Assembly: GCA_028284065.1 (NCBI GenBank)
Contig: JANQSJ010000007.1
Span: 186,001-250,000, forward strand
Direction of reading: 5' to 3'
Origin: Parvularculaceae bacterium
Lineage (GTDB): Bacteria; Pseudomonadota; Alphaproteobacteria; Caulobacterales; Parvularculaceae
Length of the DNA stretch: 64,000 bases
Part shown: one piece after another, positions 1-6,662 of the stretch
Layout: each line of letters begins with the position of its first letter
How positions within the stretch are numbered: position 1 is the stretch's first letter
Translations under genes and position numbers: made by a program
The notes under the pieces: generated by a model
What the model was told of the DNA's origin: nothing
What the model saw: the letters and a program-made list of their open reading frames with translations, nothing else
The model's database searches: none

Positions 1-1443
1 CCAGCCGGTCAGTTCGTCATGGGAGCGATCGAGCGTCGCCGCGGCGGCAAGCGCCGCCTCGAGCGCGGTGAGGTCTGGCGCAGCCGGCGCCAGCGTGTCC
101 AGATGACGCTCGATATATGTCGTGTCCGCCTCGCCCTTCGCGAATGTCTCGTCACGGAGAAGCGTCGACAGGAAAGATGCATTTGTCGTCACGCCGAAAA
201 GCGTCATCTCATCGAGGAATGCCGCCAACCGCAAACGCGCTTCATCGCGCGTCGCGCCTTCCGCGATGACTTTCGCGATCATCGGATCATAATTGGCGGT
301 CACTTCATCGCCGGCCGCGACCCCGCCGTCCACCCTGACGTCCGGATCAAAGGGATAGTCGAGGCGGACAATCTCGCCCGTCTGAGGCAGGAAGCCGGCC
401 GCCGGGTCCTCCGCATAGAGACGCGCCTCGACCGCCCAACCGAAGAGTTTCAGGTCTTCCTGCGCGATCGGCAACGGCTTGCCCTCGGCGACTTCGAACT
501 GCAGGTCGACGAGGTCGACCCCGGCGACGATCTCCGTCACCGGGTGCTCCACTTGCAGTCGCGTATTCATCTCCAGGAAGTAGAATTCCTCTGACGCCGG
601 ATCGAACAAAAACTCCACCGTCCCGGCGCCGGTATAGTCCACGGCCTCCGCCGCCGCGACGGCCGCCGCGCCGATCCGCTCGCGCATCTCCGACGAAATA
701 ACGGGCGAAGGCGCTTCCTCGATGACTTTCTGGCGACGGCGCTGCAGCGTACAGTCGCGCTCGCCGAAATGGACGACGGTCCCGTGGGCGTCCCCCATCA
801 CCTGGACCTCGACATGGCGCGCGCCGACGACGGCCTTTTCGATGATGAGGCGGTCATCCCCGAAGCTCGACGCCGCTTCGCGCCGGGCGGACGCGATCGC
901 CTCCAGCAATTCATCCGCAGACGATACAATCCGCTGGCCGCGCCCGCCGCCGCCAGCCGACGCCTTCACCATGACGGGAAAGCCGATCTCTTTCGCCGCA
1001 GCAATGAGGCTGGCGTCGGATTGATCCTCGTCCTGATAGCCGGGAATGGTGGGGACGCCCGCGGCGATCATCCGGCGTTTCGACTCCGCCTTGTCGCCCA
1101 TGGCCGCGATCGCCGCCGCAGACGGGCCGACAAAGATGATCCCTTCTTTCGCAAGCGCTTCGGCGAAGGCGGCGTTCTCCGACAGAAAGCCATAACCTGG
1201 ATGGACGCAGTCCGCGCCCCTCGCCTTGCACGCCTCGATCACCGCCTCGATCTTGAGATAGCTTTCCGCCGACGCCGCCGGGCCGATCCGCACCGCCTCG
1301 TCGGCGGCGCGCACATGCATCGCGCCTTCATCGGCGTCGGAATAGACCGCGATCGTACGCATGCCGCGTTCCTTCGCGCTGCGCATGACGCGCACGGCGA
1401 TCTCGCCGCGATTGGCGATGAGGACGGATCGTAACGGCTTCAT
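1..1443 (-). CDS. Acyl-CoA carboxylase biotin carboxylase subunit (AtuF-like), 3' end outside the window
   Basis: This is the biotin carboxylase half of a biotin-dependent acyl-CoA carboxylase. It carboxylates biotin with ATP and bicarbonate, and the partner carboxyltransferase at 4243 moves the carboxyl group to the acyl-CoA. The reading frame starts at an ATG at 1443 and stays open to base 1 (481 codons). It begins MKPLRSVLIANRGEIAVRV, the usual start of the family, followed by the ATP-grasp glycine loop KASAGGGGRGQR and the conserved stretch FLEMNTRLQVEHPVTE. The biotinyl (BCCP) domain, if present, lies beyond the edge. It begins 4 bases after the enoyl-CoA hydratase stop, so the two are in one operon. 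Gene order favours geranyl-CoA carboxylase alpha (AtuF). Methylcrotonyl-CoA carboxylase alpha is the main alternative, because this subunit alone does not separate the two. Confidence 0.9.
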   Translation of the reverse strand, partial: MKPLRSVLIANRGEIAVRVMRSAKERGMRTIAVYSDADEGAMHVRAADEAVRIGPAASAESYLKIEAVIEACKARGADCVHPGYGFLSENAAFAEALAKEGIIFVGPSAAAIAAMGDKAESKRRMIAAGVPTIPGYQDEDQSDASLIAAAKEIGFPVMVKASAGGGGRGQRIVSSADELLEAIASARREAASSFGDDRLIIEKAVVGARHVEVQVMGDAHGTVVHFGERDCTLQRRRQKVIEEAPSPVISSEMRERIGAAAVAAAEAVDYTGAGTVEFLFDPASEEFYFLEMNTRLQVEHPVTEIVAGVDLVDLQFEVAEGKPLPIAQEDLKLFGWAVEARLYAEDPAAGFLPQTGEIVRLDYPFDPDVRVDGGVAAGDEVTANYDPMIAKVIAEGATRDEARLRLAAFLDEMTLFGVTTNASFLSTLLRDETFAKGEADTTYIERHLDTLAPAAPDLTALEAALAAAATLDRSHDELTGW

Positions 1444-1447
1444 CGCC

Positions 1448-2272
1448 TCATTCCCCTTCAAAGCTCTCCACCCAGGGCGGCGCCTGTTTCGCTGCGAACG
1501 CCATCGCGCCTTCGCGGCCCCTGCCGCGCAGGCACTTCACAAAATCATCCGCCGCCGCATCAAGCTGCGCGTTATCGATGGGCGCGGCGGTGCGATTGAG
1601 AAGCCGCTTGGTCGCGGCCACCGCCGCCGGTTCGCACCGGCCGACCGAGCCCAGAACTTCCGCCAACGCCGCATCGAGCTTCGTCGCCGGCAGGTCGCGA
1701 TCGATAAGGCCGACGCGCGCAGCCTCCGCCGATCCGAACCGCGCGCCCGTCAGCGCCAGCCGCCGCGCATTGAAAAGCCCGATTTTGCGCGCGACGAACG
1801 GCCCGATCTGCGCCGGCGGGATGCCAAGGGTCGTCTCCGACAGTGAGAACTTGGCGTCGTCCGCCGCGATGACGACGTCGGATACGGACAGAAATCCCAT
1901 GGCCCCGCCGAACGCCGCGCCTTCCACGACGGACGCCAGCACCTGCGGAATGGCGTCCAGCTTTTGCAGGAGCGCTCCGAACGCGCGATTACCCTCCCAG
2001 ACGGGGTCCGGTTCGCCAGGCGCGGGGTACGGGGCCATCATCTGTTTCGCGAAGCCCTTTACGTCGCCGCCGGCGCAGAAGGTACGCCCCGCGCCGCGCA
2101 GCACGACGATGCGCACATCTTCCGCAGCGGCCAACTCATCCGCAAGCGTCGTCAGGCCCTCAACCATTTCCGCCGTCAGCGCGTTCTTCGCCTCCGGGCG
2201 GTCGAGGGTGACGAAGAGCGCGGACGCTTGGCACTCTAGGGAGATGTCGCTCAACTCAGTTGGAAGGTTCAT
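1448..2272 (-). CDS. Enoyl-CoA hydratase/isomerase family protein (AtuE- or glutaconyl-CoA hydratase-like)
   Basis: A crotonase-fold protein of 274 residues that probably hydrates the glutaconyl-type product of the carboxylase in this operon. The N-terminal beta strands carry ALFVTLDRPEAKNAL, then the CoA-binding and oxyanion segment AGRTFCAGGDVKGF, then the second oxyanion segment EGAAFGGAMGF near residues 118-128. The C-terminus ends in the usual helix (AKQAPPWVESF). Position between the acyl-CoA dehydrogenase and the biotin carboxylase is that of atuE (isohexenylglutaconyl-CoA hydratase) or of methylglutaconyl-CoA hydratase in leucine breakdown. Family membership is clear. The exact substrate is inferred from neighbours only. 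Confidence 0.85.
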   Translation of the reverse strand: MNLPTELSDISLECQASALFVTLDRPEAKNALTAEMVEGLTTLADELAAAEDVRIVVLRGAGRTFCAGGDVKGFAKQMMAPYPAPGEPDPVWEGNRAFGALLQKLDAIPQVLASVVEGAAFGGAMGFLSVSDVVIAADDAKFSLSETTLGIPPAQIGPFVARKIGLFNARRLALTGARFGSAEAARVGLIDRDLPATKLDAALAEVLGSVGRCEPAAVAATKRLLNRTAAPIDNAQLDAAADDFVKCLRGRGREGAMAFAAKQAPPWVESFEGE

Positions 2273-2282
2273 TCTTGTTCTC

Positions 2283-2377
2283 CATCCTTCGAGACGCGTC
2301 TTCGACGCTCCTCAGGATGAGGGGTTTCCCATCTTCACCCTGAGGGGCGCGCCGGCAGGCGCGCGTCCCGAAGGGCG
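2283..2377. repeat. Palindromic intergenic repeat element
   Basis: The 106-base gap between the acyl-CoA dehydrogenase and the hydratase is almost filled by two related inverted segments. One starts CCTTCGAGACGCG and runs into CTCCTCAGGATGAG (about 2283-2325). The other is CACCCTGAGGGGCGCGCC...GTCCCGAAGGGCG (about 2336-2377). I recognise this style of CCTTCGAGACGC/CTCAGGATGAG repeat from many alphaproteobacterial genomes. No gene is seen in the gap. It could fold strongly in the operon mRNA and tune expression of the two downstream genes. Confidence 0.6.
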
Positions 2378-2378
2378 C

Positions 2379-3560
2379 TCACTTCCTGTTCGTCTTGCCC
2401 GGCAGAATGCCCATATATTTGCAGATGATCCCGAGCATCACCTCGTCCGCGCCGCCGCCGATGGAGCCCAGCCGTCCGTCGCGATAGGCGCGCGAGACAT
2501 GCGTCTCCTCCATGAAGCCCATGCCGCCCCAGTATTGAAGGCAACTATCGTTGATCTCGCGCGACAGGCGCCCGGCCTTCAGCTTCGCCATGGACGCCAT
2601 CATGGTGACGTCCTCGCCGGACATCATCTTCTCGACCGCGTCCCATACGAACGACCGGAACATCTCAAGTTCGGTCTTCAACTCCGCCAGGCGGAAATGC
2701 ACCACCTGATTATCGAGGATTGACTGGCCAAAGGCCTTGCGCTGGCCGGCATACTCAATCGTGTCATTGATGACCATCTCCATACCGACGATCCCGGATA
2801 GCCCCGCCCAGAGACGCTCTTCCTGAAACTGCAGCATCTGGTACATGAAGCCGGCGCCTTCCTCGCCGATGCGATAGCGCTGGGGAACGCGGACATCCTC
2901 AAAGAAAAACTCCGCCGTGTCTGACGATCGCATGCCGAGTTTTTTGAGCTTGCGCGCCACGGTGACGCCCTCGCGGTGCTTGCCTGAGTCATCCTTCAGG
3001 GGCAGGCAGATGAGCGTCTTGTTCTTATGCGCCTTGTCGTCGGACGTATTGGCGAGGAGGCACATCCAGTCGGCCTGCGTGCCGTTTGTGGTCCACATCT
3101 TGCCGCCATTGATGACGTAATCGTCGCCGTCCTTCTTCGCCGTCGTCTTAATGGAGGCGACGTCGGAGCCGGAGCCGACTTCGGAGACGCCAAGGCAGGC
3201 GACATAGTCGCCAGAGACGGAGGGCTTCAGAAAATCCTCCTTCGCCGCATCGGTGCCGAACTTGCCCAAAGCCGGCGTCGCCATGTCTGTTTGCACGCCG
3301 ATCGCCATCGGAATGCCGCCGCATTTGATGTGGCCGAGGGTCTCCGCCACGACGGCGCCATAGGACCAGTCAAGCCCCATGCCGCCATACTCCTCCGGCT
3401 TGGTGACGCCTAGCAGCCCAAGGTCGCCCAGGCCCTTGAAGACGTCATGGGCGGGGAAGATCTCCGCCTCTTCCCATTCATCGACATACGGATTGATCTC
3501 GTTGTCGATGAATTTCTTCAGGGTGTCTTTCAGTTGGTGGTGTTCCGCGGTTAGTCTCAT
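2379..3560 (-). CDS. atuD: Acyl-CoA dehydrogenase, citronellyl-CoA dehydrogenase (AtuD)-like
   Basis: A 393-residue FAD-dependent acyl-CoA dehydrogenase that introduces the alpha,beta double bond into an acyl-CoA. Visible family features are the N-terminal helical domain (INPYVDEWEEAEIFPAHDVF), the FAD/substrate segment GVSEVGSGSDVASIKTTA, the WTTNGTQADWMCLLANTS stretch, the KLGMRSSDTAEFFFEDVRVP loop, and the C-terminal signature QYWGGMGFMEETHVSRAYRD. The wording around GIPMAIGVQTDMATPAL and NGTQADWMCLLANTS is what I remember of citronellyl-CoA dehydrogenase (AtuD) rather than isovaleryl-CoA dehydrogenase. Order in the operon (second after the carboxyltransferase) agrees. A short-chain acyl-CoA dehydrogenase with another substrate remains possible. 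Confidence 0.85.
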   Translation of the reverse strand: MRLTAEHHQLKDTLKKFIDNEINPYVDEWEEAEIFPAHDVFKGLGDLGLLGVTKPEEYGGMGLDWSYGAVVAETLGHIKCGGIPMAIGVQTDMATPALGKFGTDAAKEDFLKPSVSGDYVACLGVSEVGSGSDVASIKTTAKKDGDDYVINGGKMWTTNGTQADWMCLLANTSDDKAHKNKTLICLPLKDDSGKHREGVTVARKLKKLGMRSSDTAEFFFEDVRVPQRYRIGEEGAGFMYQMLQFQEERLWAGLSGIVGMEMVINDTIEYAGQRKAFGQSILDNQVVHFRLAELKTELEMFRSFVWDAVEKMMSGEDVTMMASMAKLKAGRLSREINDSCLQYWGGMGFMEETHVSRAYRDGRLGSIGGGADEVMLGIICKYMGILPGKTNRK

Positions 3561-3587
3561 GGATCTAGTCTCTCACTCCGATTATCT

Positions 3588-3645
3588 CGGCGGAAGCCGG
3601 GATCCAGTTTCGGGTTCGTTCTGGATACCGGTTTTCGCCGGCATG
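3588..3645. repeat. Palindromic REP-like element, left of the GIY-YIG gene
   Basis: Left arm CGGCGGAAGCCGGGATCCAG (3588-3607) and right arm CTGGATACCGGTTTTCGCCG (3621-3640) are imperfect inverted copies separated by 13 bases. The same element occurs in another copy at 3972-4035. Both lie in the gap on either side of the GIY-YIG gene and interrupt an otherwise compact operon. Confidence 0.7.
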
Positions 3646-3650
3646 GTCGG

Positions 3651-3950
3651 TTATTGGTTCAGGATTTGATAGAGGTCGCGCCAATCTGGATTGTCCTTTT
3701 CAATCAATTTGATCTTCCAAGCTCGCCGCCATTCCTTCATCTGCCGTTCTCTCGTGAGCGCATCTTCGCGTCGATCATAAGCCTCCATCCAGACCAGCGT
3801 TTTGACGCCATACTTTGACGTAAAACCTTTGATCTCCTCGGTCTTATGTTCCCAGACCCCGCGTCCGATATCGTCCGTATGCCCGATATAAAGAGTGCCA
3901 TTCTTTTTGCTCGCGAGCATATAGACCCAGAAGGTCACTTTTGTCTCCAC
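3651..3950 (-). CDS. GIY-YIG nuclease domain protein
   Basis: A 99-residue stand-alone GIY-YIG domain, of the small UPF0213/COG2827 type. The N-terminal motif is VYMLASKKNGTLYIGHTDD, with the Y-M-L and Y-I-G elements of the fold. The conserved Arg lies in GRGVWEHK, and the Glu-containing helix is in EDALTRERQMKEWRRAWKIKLI. The start is a GTG (METKVTF) preceded by a GGGTGGAG-like ribosome site. It has no link to acyl-CoA metabolism and is bracketed by two palindromic repeats, which suggests that it arrived as a unit. Known members of this family have little assigned biology, and DNA nicking is inferred from the fold. Confidence 0.85.
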   Translation of the reverse strand: METKVTFWVYMLASKKNGTLYIGHTDDIGRGVWEHKTEEIKGFTSKYGVKTLVWMEAYDRREDALTRERQMKEWRRAWKIKLIEKDNPDWRDLYQILNQ

Positions 3951-3971
3951 CCAAAACTCTTGAGTTCGACT

Positions 3972-4035
3972 ATGCCGGCGAAAGCCGGCATCTAGCCGCT
4001 CCTCTATTCTGGATCCCGGCTTCCGCCGGGATGAC
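3972..4035. repeat. Palindromic REP-like element, right of the GIY-YIG gene
   Basis: Arms ATGCCGGCGAAAGCCGGCAT (3972-3991) and CTGGATCCCGGCTTCCGCCG (4009-4028) repeat the sequence of the element at 3588-3645. The right arm here runs on into GGATGAC. The element overlaps the 3' end of the small membrane-protein gene and supplies its last codons. Confidence 0.7.
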
Positions 4036-4246
4036 CGGAGCTTCCTTGAGAGTCACGCGGTTTTTGCGGATTACCCCCACCTAGATCGGCGAGGCGCCAA
4101 GTCAAAGCTGCCCAGATGACGAAATAGCCGACGGGAATGACGCTCATCATCGGCTCATCCCTACTCAGAGCGTAAGAGCCCAATAGAAGAAATATCAGCC
4201 CGCCGACGATGCCGACGGTCCAGAACCAACGTCCGCCTCCCATCAC
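4004..4246 (-). CDS. Small predicted membrane protein with repeat-encoded C-terminus
   Basis: An 80-residue protein I do not recognise. It has two hydrophobic segments (about residues 8-27, FWTVGIVGGLIFLLLGSYAL, and 34-51, VIPVGYFVIWAALTW), so it is probably an inner-membrane hairpin. Its ATG overlaps the carboxyltransferase stop codon (ATGA at 4243-4246), which implies translational coupling and supports it as real. The last 12 residues, SSGHPGGSRDPE, are encoded by the palindromic repeat at 3972-4035, so the original stop was probably lost when the repeat inserted. No function is assigned. Confidence 0.55.
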   Translation of the reverse strand: MMGGGRWFWTVGIVGGLIFLLLGSYALSRDEPMMSVIPVGYFVIWAALTWRLADLGGGNPQKPRDSQGSSGHPGGSRDPE

Positions 4247-5862
4247 ATCCTCCCCACACCGAACACATTCGGACGGAGCGTCCGCGCCTCGGCCTCGGCC
4301 GCCGTATCGAGGCAGAACGCCAGCGCCTTGCGCGTGTCGCGCGGATCGATAAGGCCGTCGTCCCAGAGCCGCGCGGTGGCGAAGAGCGCCCGGCTCTCTT
4401 CGTCGTACTTCTTGATGATCTCCTGGCCCATGGCCTCGAAATAGGCGGCGTTCGGCTCCTGCCCGCGCTTCTTGGCGCCCTCTTCGGCGACGATCATCAT
4501 CGTCTTCGCCGCCTGCTCGCCACCCATGACAGCGATGCGGTTATTCGGCCAGGAGAAGATGAACCGCGGGTCGAATGACCGTCCGCACATGCCGTAATTG
4601 CCTGCGCCGAAGCTCGCGCCGATCTGGAAGGTGAATTTTGGCACGGTCATGTTCGTCACCGCCTGGATCATCTTGGACCCATGCTTGACGATGCCTGACT
4701 GCTCCGCATCCGTCCCGACGAGATAGCCTGTTGTGTTCTGCAGGAAGACGACCGGCGTTCCCGACTGGCACATGAGCTGGATGAACTGCGCGGCCTTTGT
4801 CGCGCCGTCGGCGTCGATGGGGCCGTTATTGGAGATCACGCCCACCGCGTGGCCGGCGACCGAGCCTTGGAGGCACACCGTCGCCGCGCCATAGCCGGGC
4901 TTGAAGTCCAGAATCTCCGAACCGTCGACAATCCGCGCCACGTTCTCCCGCACGTCATAGGGCGTGCGGTAGTCCGCAGGCGTCACGCCCAGGATCTCCT
5001 CCGGATCGTAGATTGGCTCTTTATGGTTTGAGTTCGCCGCCCGCCCCGCGTCCTTGTTCCAGTCAAGCCGGGAAATGACCTCGCGGGCGATGCGCAGGCC
5101 GTCGCGATCGTCCTCGGCCATGTACTCCGCCGTGCCGGAAACGTGGTAGTGCATCTCCGCGCCGCCGAGTTCCTCGTCGGTGGCGATCTCGCCCGTGGCG
5201 GCCTTAAGGAGCGGCGGCCCGGCGAGGAAGACCTTCGTCCGTCCACGCACGGCGATGACATAGTCGGAAAGGCCCGTCTGATAGGCGCCGCCCGCGGTGG
5301 AGCTCCCATGCACCACCGCGATGATCGGGCAGCCGGCGGCGGAGAGCTTGGCGAGGTTCGCGAACGACCGTCCGCCGGCCACAAACATTTGCGCCTGACG
5401 GAAAAGGTTCGCGCCGGCGCTCTCCACAAGCTGCACAAAAGGAAGCTTATTCTCCAGCGCGATCGCCTGCGCCCTTAGCGCCTTGTCAACGCCCATGGGG
5501 GTCGCCGCGCCGCCCTTGATGCCGGAATCGGACGCGGTGACCATACACCTGACGCCGGAGACGAAGCCGATGCCGCAAATCGATCCGCCGCCGGAGATCT
5601 GACTGTCCCCGTCGTCATCGTCCATCTTGTAGCCGCACAAGGTGGAGATCTCGAGAAACGGCGCGCCGCGGTCGAGAACTAGCGCAAGGCGCTCGCGCGG
5701 CAGCAATTGCCCGCGCTTTTCGAACTTCGGCTTCGCGCGCGCCGACGTCGCGACGATCTTTTCTTCAAGCGCGCGAAATTCCTCGATGAGCTTCAGGTGC
5801 GCCGCCCGGTTTTCCGCAAAGGAATCCGCCTTCACGTCGATCTGGGATTCAAAGACCGGCAT
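4243..5862 (-). CDS. atuC: Acyl-CoA carboxylase carboxyltransferase subunit, geranyl-CoA carboxylase (AtuC)-like
   Basis: The carboxyltransferase subunit transfers CO2 from carboxybiotin to the gamma carbon of a branched enoyl-CoA. The protein has 539 residues, normal for the family. Motifs seen are GQLLPRERLALVLDRG, the CoA-site glycines in SGGGSICGIGFVSG and HGSSTAGGAYQTGLSDY, the segment FLAGPPLLKAATGEIATDEELGG, and the second crotonase half NNGPIDADGATKAAQFI...FQIGASFGAGNYGMCGR. STLCGYKMDDDD and MGVDKALRAQAIALENKLPF resemble geranyl-CoA carboxylase beta more than methylcrotonyl-CoA carboxylase beta as I recall them. I chose the ATG at 5862 because GGGAG precedes it and an upstream extension would run into the divergent regulator promoter. 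Confidence 0.88.
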   Translation of the reverse strand: MPVFESQIDVKADSFAENRAAHLKLIEEFRALEEKIVATSARAKPKFEKRGQLLPRERLALVLDRGAPFLEISTLCGYKMDDDDGDSQISGGGSICGIGFVSGVRCMVTASDSGIKGGAATPMGVDKALRAQAIALENKLPFVQLVESAGANLFRQAQMFVAGGRSFANLAKLSAAGCPIIAVVHGSSTAGGAYQTGLSDYVIAVRGRTKVFLAGPPLLKAATGEIATDEELGGAEMHYHVSGTAEYMAEDDRDGLRIAREVISRLDWNKDAGRAANSNHKEPIYDPEEILGVTPADYRTPYDVRENVARIVDGSEILDFKPGYGAATVCLQGSVAGHAVGVISNNGPIDADGATKAAQFIQLMCQSGTPVVFLQNTTGYLVGTDAEQSGIVKHGSKMIQAVTNMTVPKFTFQIGASFGAGNYGMCGRSFDPRFIFSWPNNRIAVMGGEQAAKTMMIVAEEGAKKRGQEPNAAYFEAMGQEIIKKYDEESRALFATARLWDDGLIDPRDTRKALAFCLDTAAEAEARTLRPNVFGVGRM

Positions 5863-5945
5863 CTGCGCGCATCTCCCTTTACGTCCGCCCTCCGCTGTCC
5901 CGCGGATTTGACAAAACCATACACATGTACTGTTTTCTTGTCGAT

Positions 5946-6572
5946 ATGCCAGATGCAGCGCCACAACCAAACAAAGATGCGGACGCGCCCGTCGGCCGGC
6001 AGGCGGCGAAGAGCGCGGAAATGCGCCGGCGCATTTGCGAAGGCGCCGTCGCATGCCTTGCCGCGGAGGGGTATCACAAGACCAGCATCGGCAAGGTCGT
6101 GGCGCGATCCGGCGTCAGTCCGGGCGCGCTGCAGCATCATTTCCCGACGAAACTCGATCTGACGGCAGCCGTCGCGGCGTTCCTGCTCGACCGGTCCTTG
6201 CGGTTCTTTCGAAAGGTGAACGCCGAACCCTCCACGCGCGGCCTCGGCGCGGCGTTGCGAGCCTCTTGGAAGGAACAGTTCCAGACCCCTGATTACGAAG
6301 CGCTATTGCAGATTCTCGTCGCCGCGCGCACGGACGAAGCGCTGCGCGCGCGCGTCGCGCCGGCGCTGGAGGATTGGCGATCCGGCATGGAGCGCGCGCT
6401 CGCGGAACTGCACCCTGAGGGCGCGACGCGGCGCGACGTCGAGACAAGCCTGACCATTTCGCGCGCCCTAATGACGGGGCTTCTCGTCCATGACGGCCTA
6501 ATTGGCGACGACAAGCGAATCTCCACTGTTCTCGCCGCCTGGGTGCGAATGGCCGAAGCGCGCCGCGCCTGA
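5946..6572 (+). CDS. TetR/AcrR family regulator divergent from the acyl-CoA carboxylase operon
   Basis: A DNA-binding repressor of about 208 residues. The helix-turn-helix is in residues about 24-65: RRRICEGAVACLAAEGYHKTSI, then GKVVARSGVSPGALQHHFPTK. The ligand-binding half is all helical and not assignable. It is transcribed away from the carboxylase operon with only 83 bases between the two starts, the arrangement of a local repressor. An AtuR-type role (a TetR protein controlling atu genes) fits the context. An earlier ATG at 5925 would place the promoter inside the gene, so I prefer MPDAAPQ at 5946. Confidence 0.85.
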   Translation: MPDAAPQPNKDADAPVGRQAAKSAEMRRRICEGAVACLAAEGYHKTSIGKVVARSGVSPGALQHHFPTKLDLTAAVAAFLLDRSLRFFRKVNAEPSTRGLGAALRASWKEQFQTPDYEALLQILVAARTDEALRARVAPALEDWRSGMERALAELHPEGATRRDVETSLTISRALMTGLLVHDGLIGDDKRISTVLAAWVRMAEARRA

Positions 6573-6662
6573 GCCGTTGCTGCAATTGGGGTGACCGGCG
6601 GGACGGCGCGGCTGCGCATTCTGTAATGAGATAGATGCAACGTTTCCAAGGGGGCGCTCAGA

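Noticed and set aside
5925..5940. Possible operator around CACATGTAC before the first TetR gene
   Set aside because: Only the central ACATGT is symmetrical, and the flanks do not match.
5863..6054. Longer N-terminus for the carboxyltransferase
   Set aside because: It would run across the divergent regulator promoter and its first codons. MPVFESQ at 5862 has a ribosome site.
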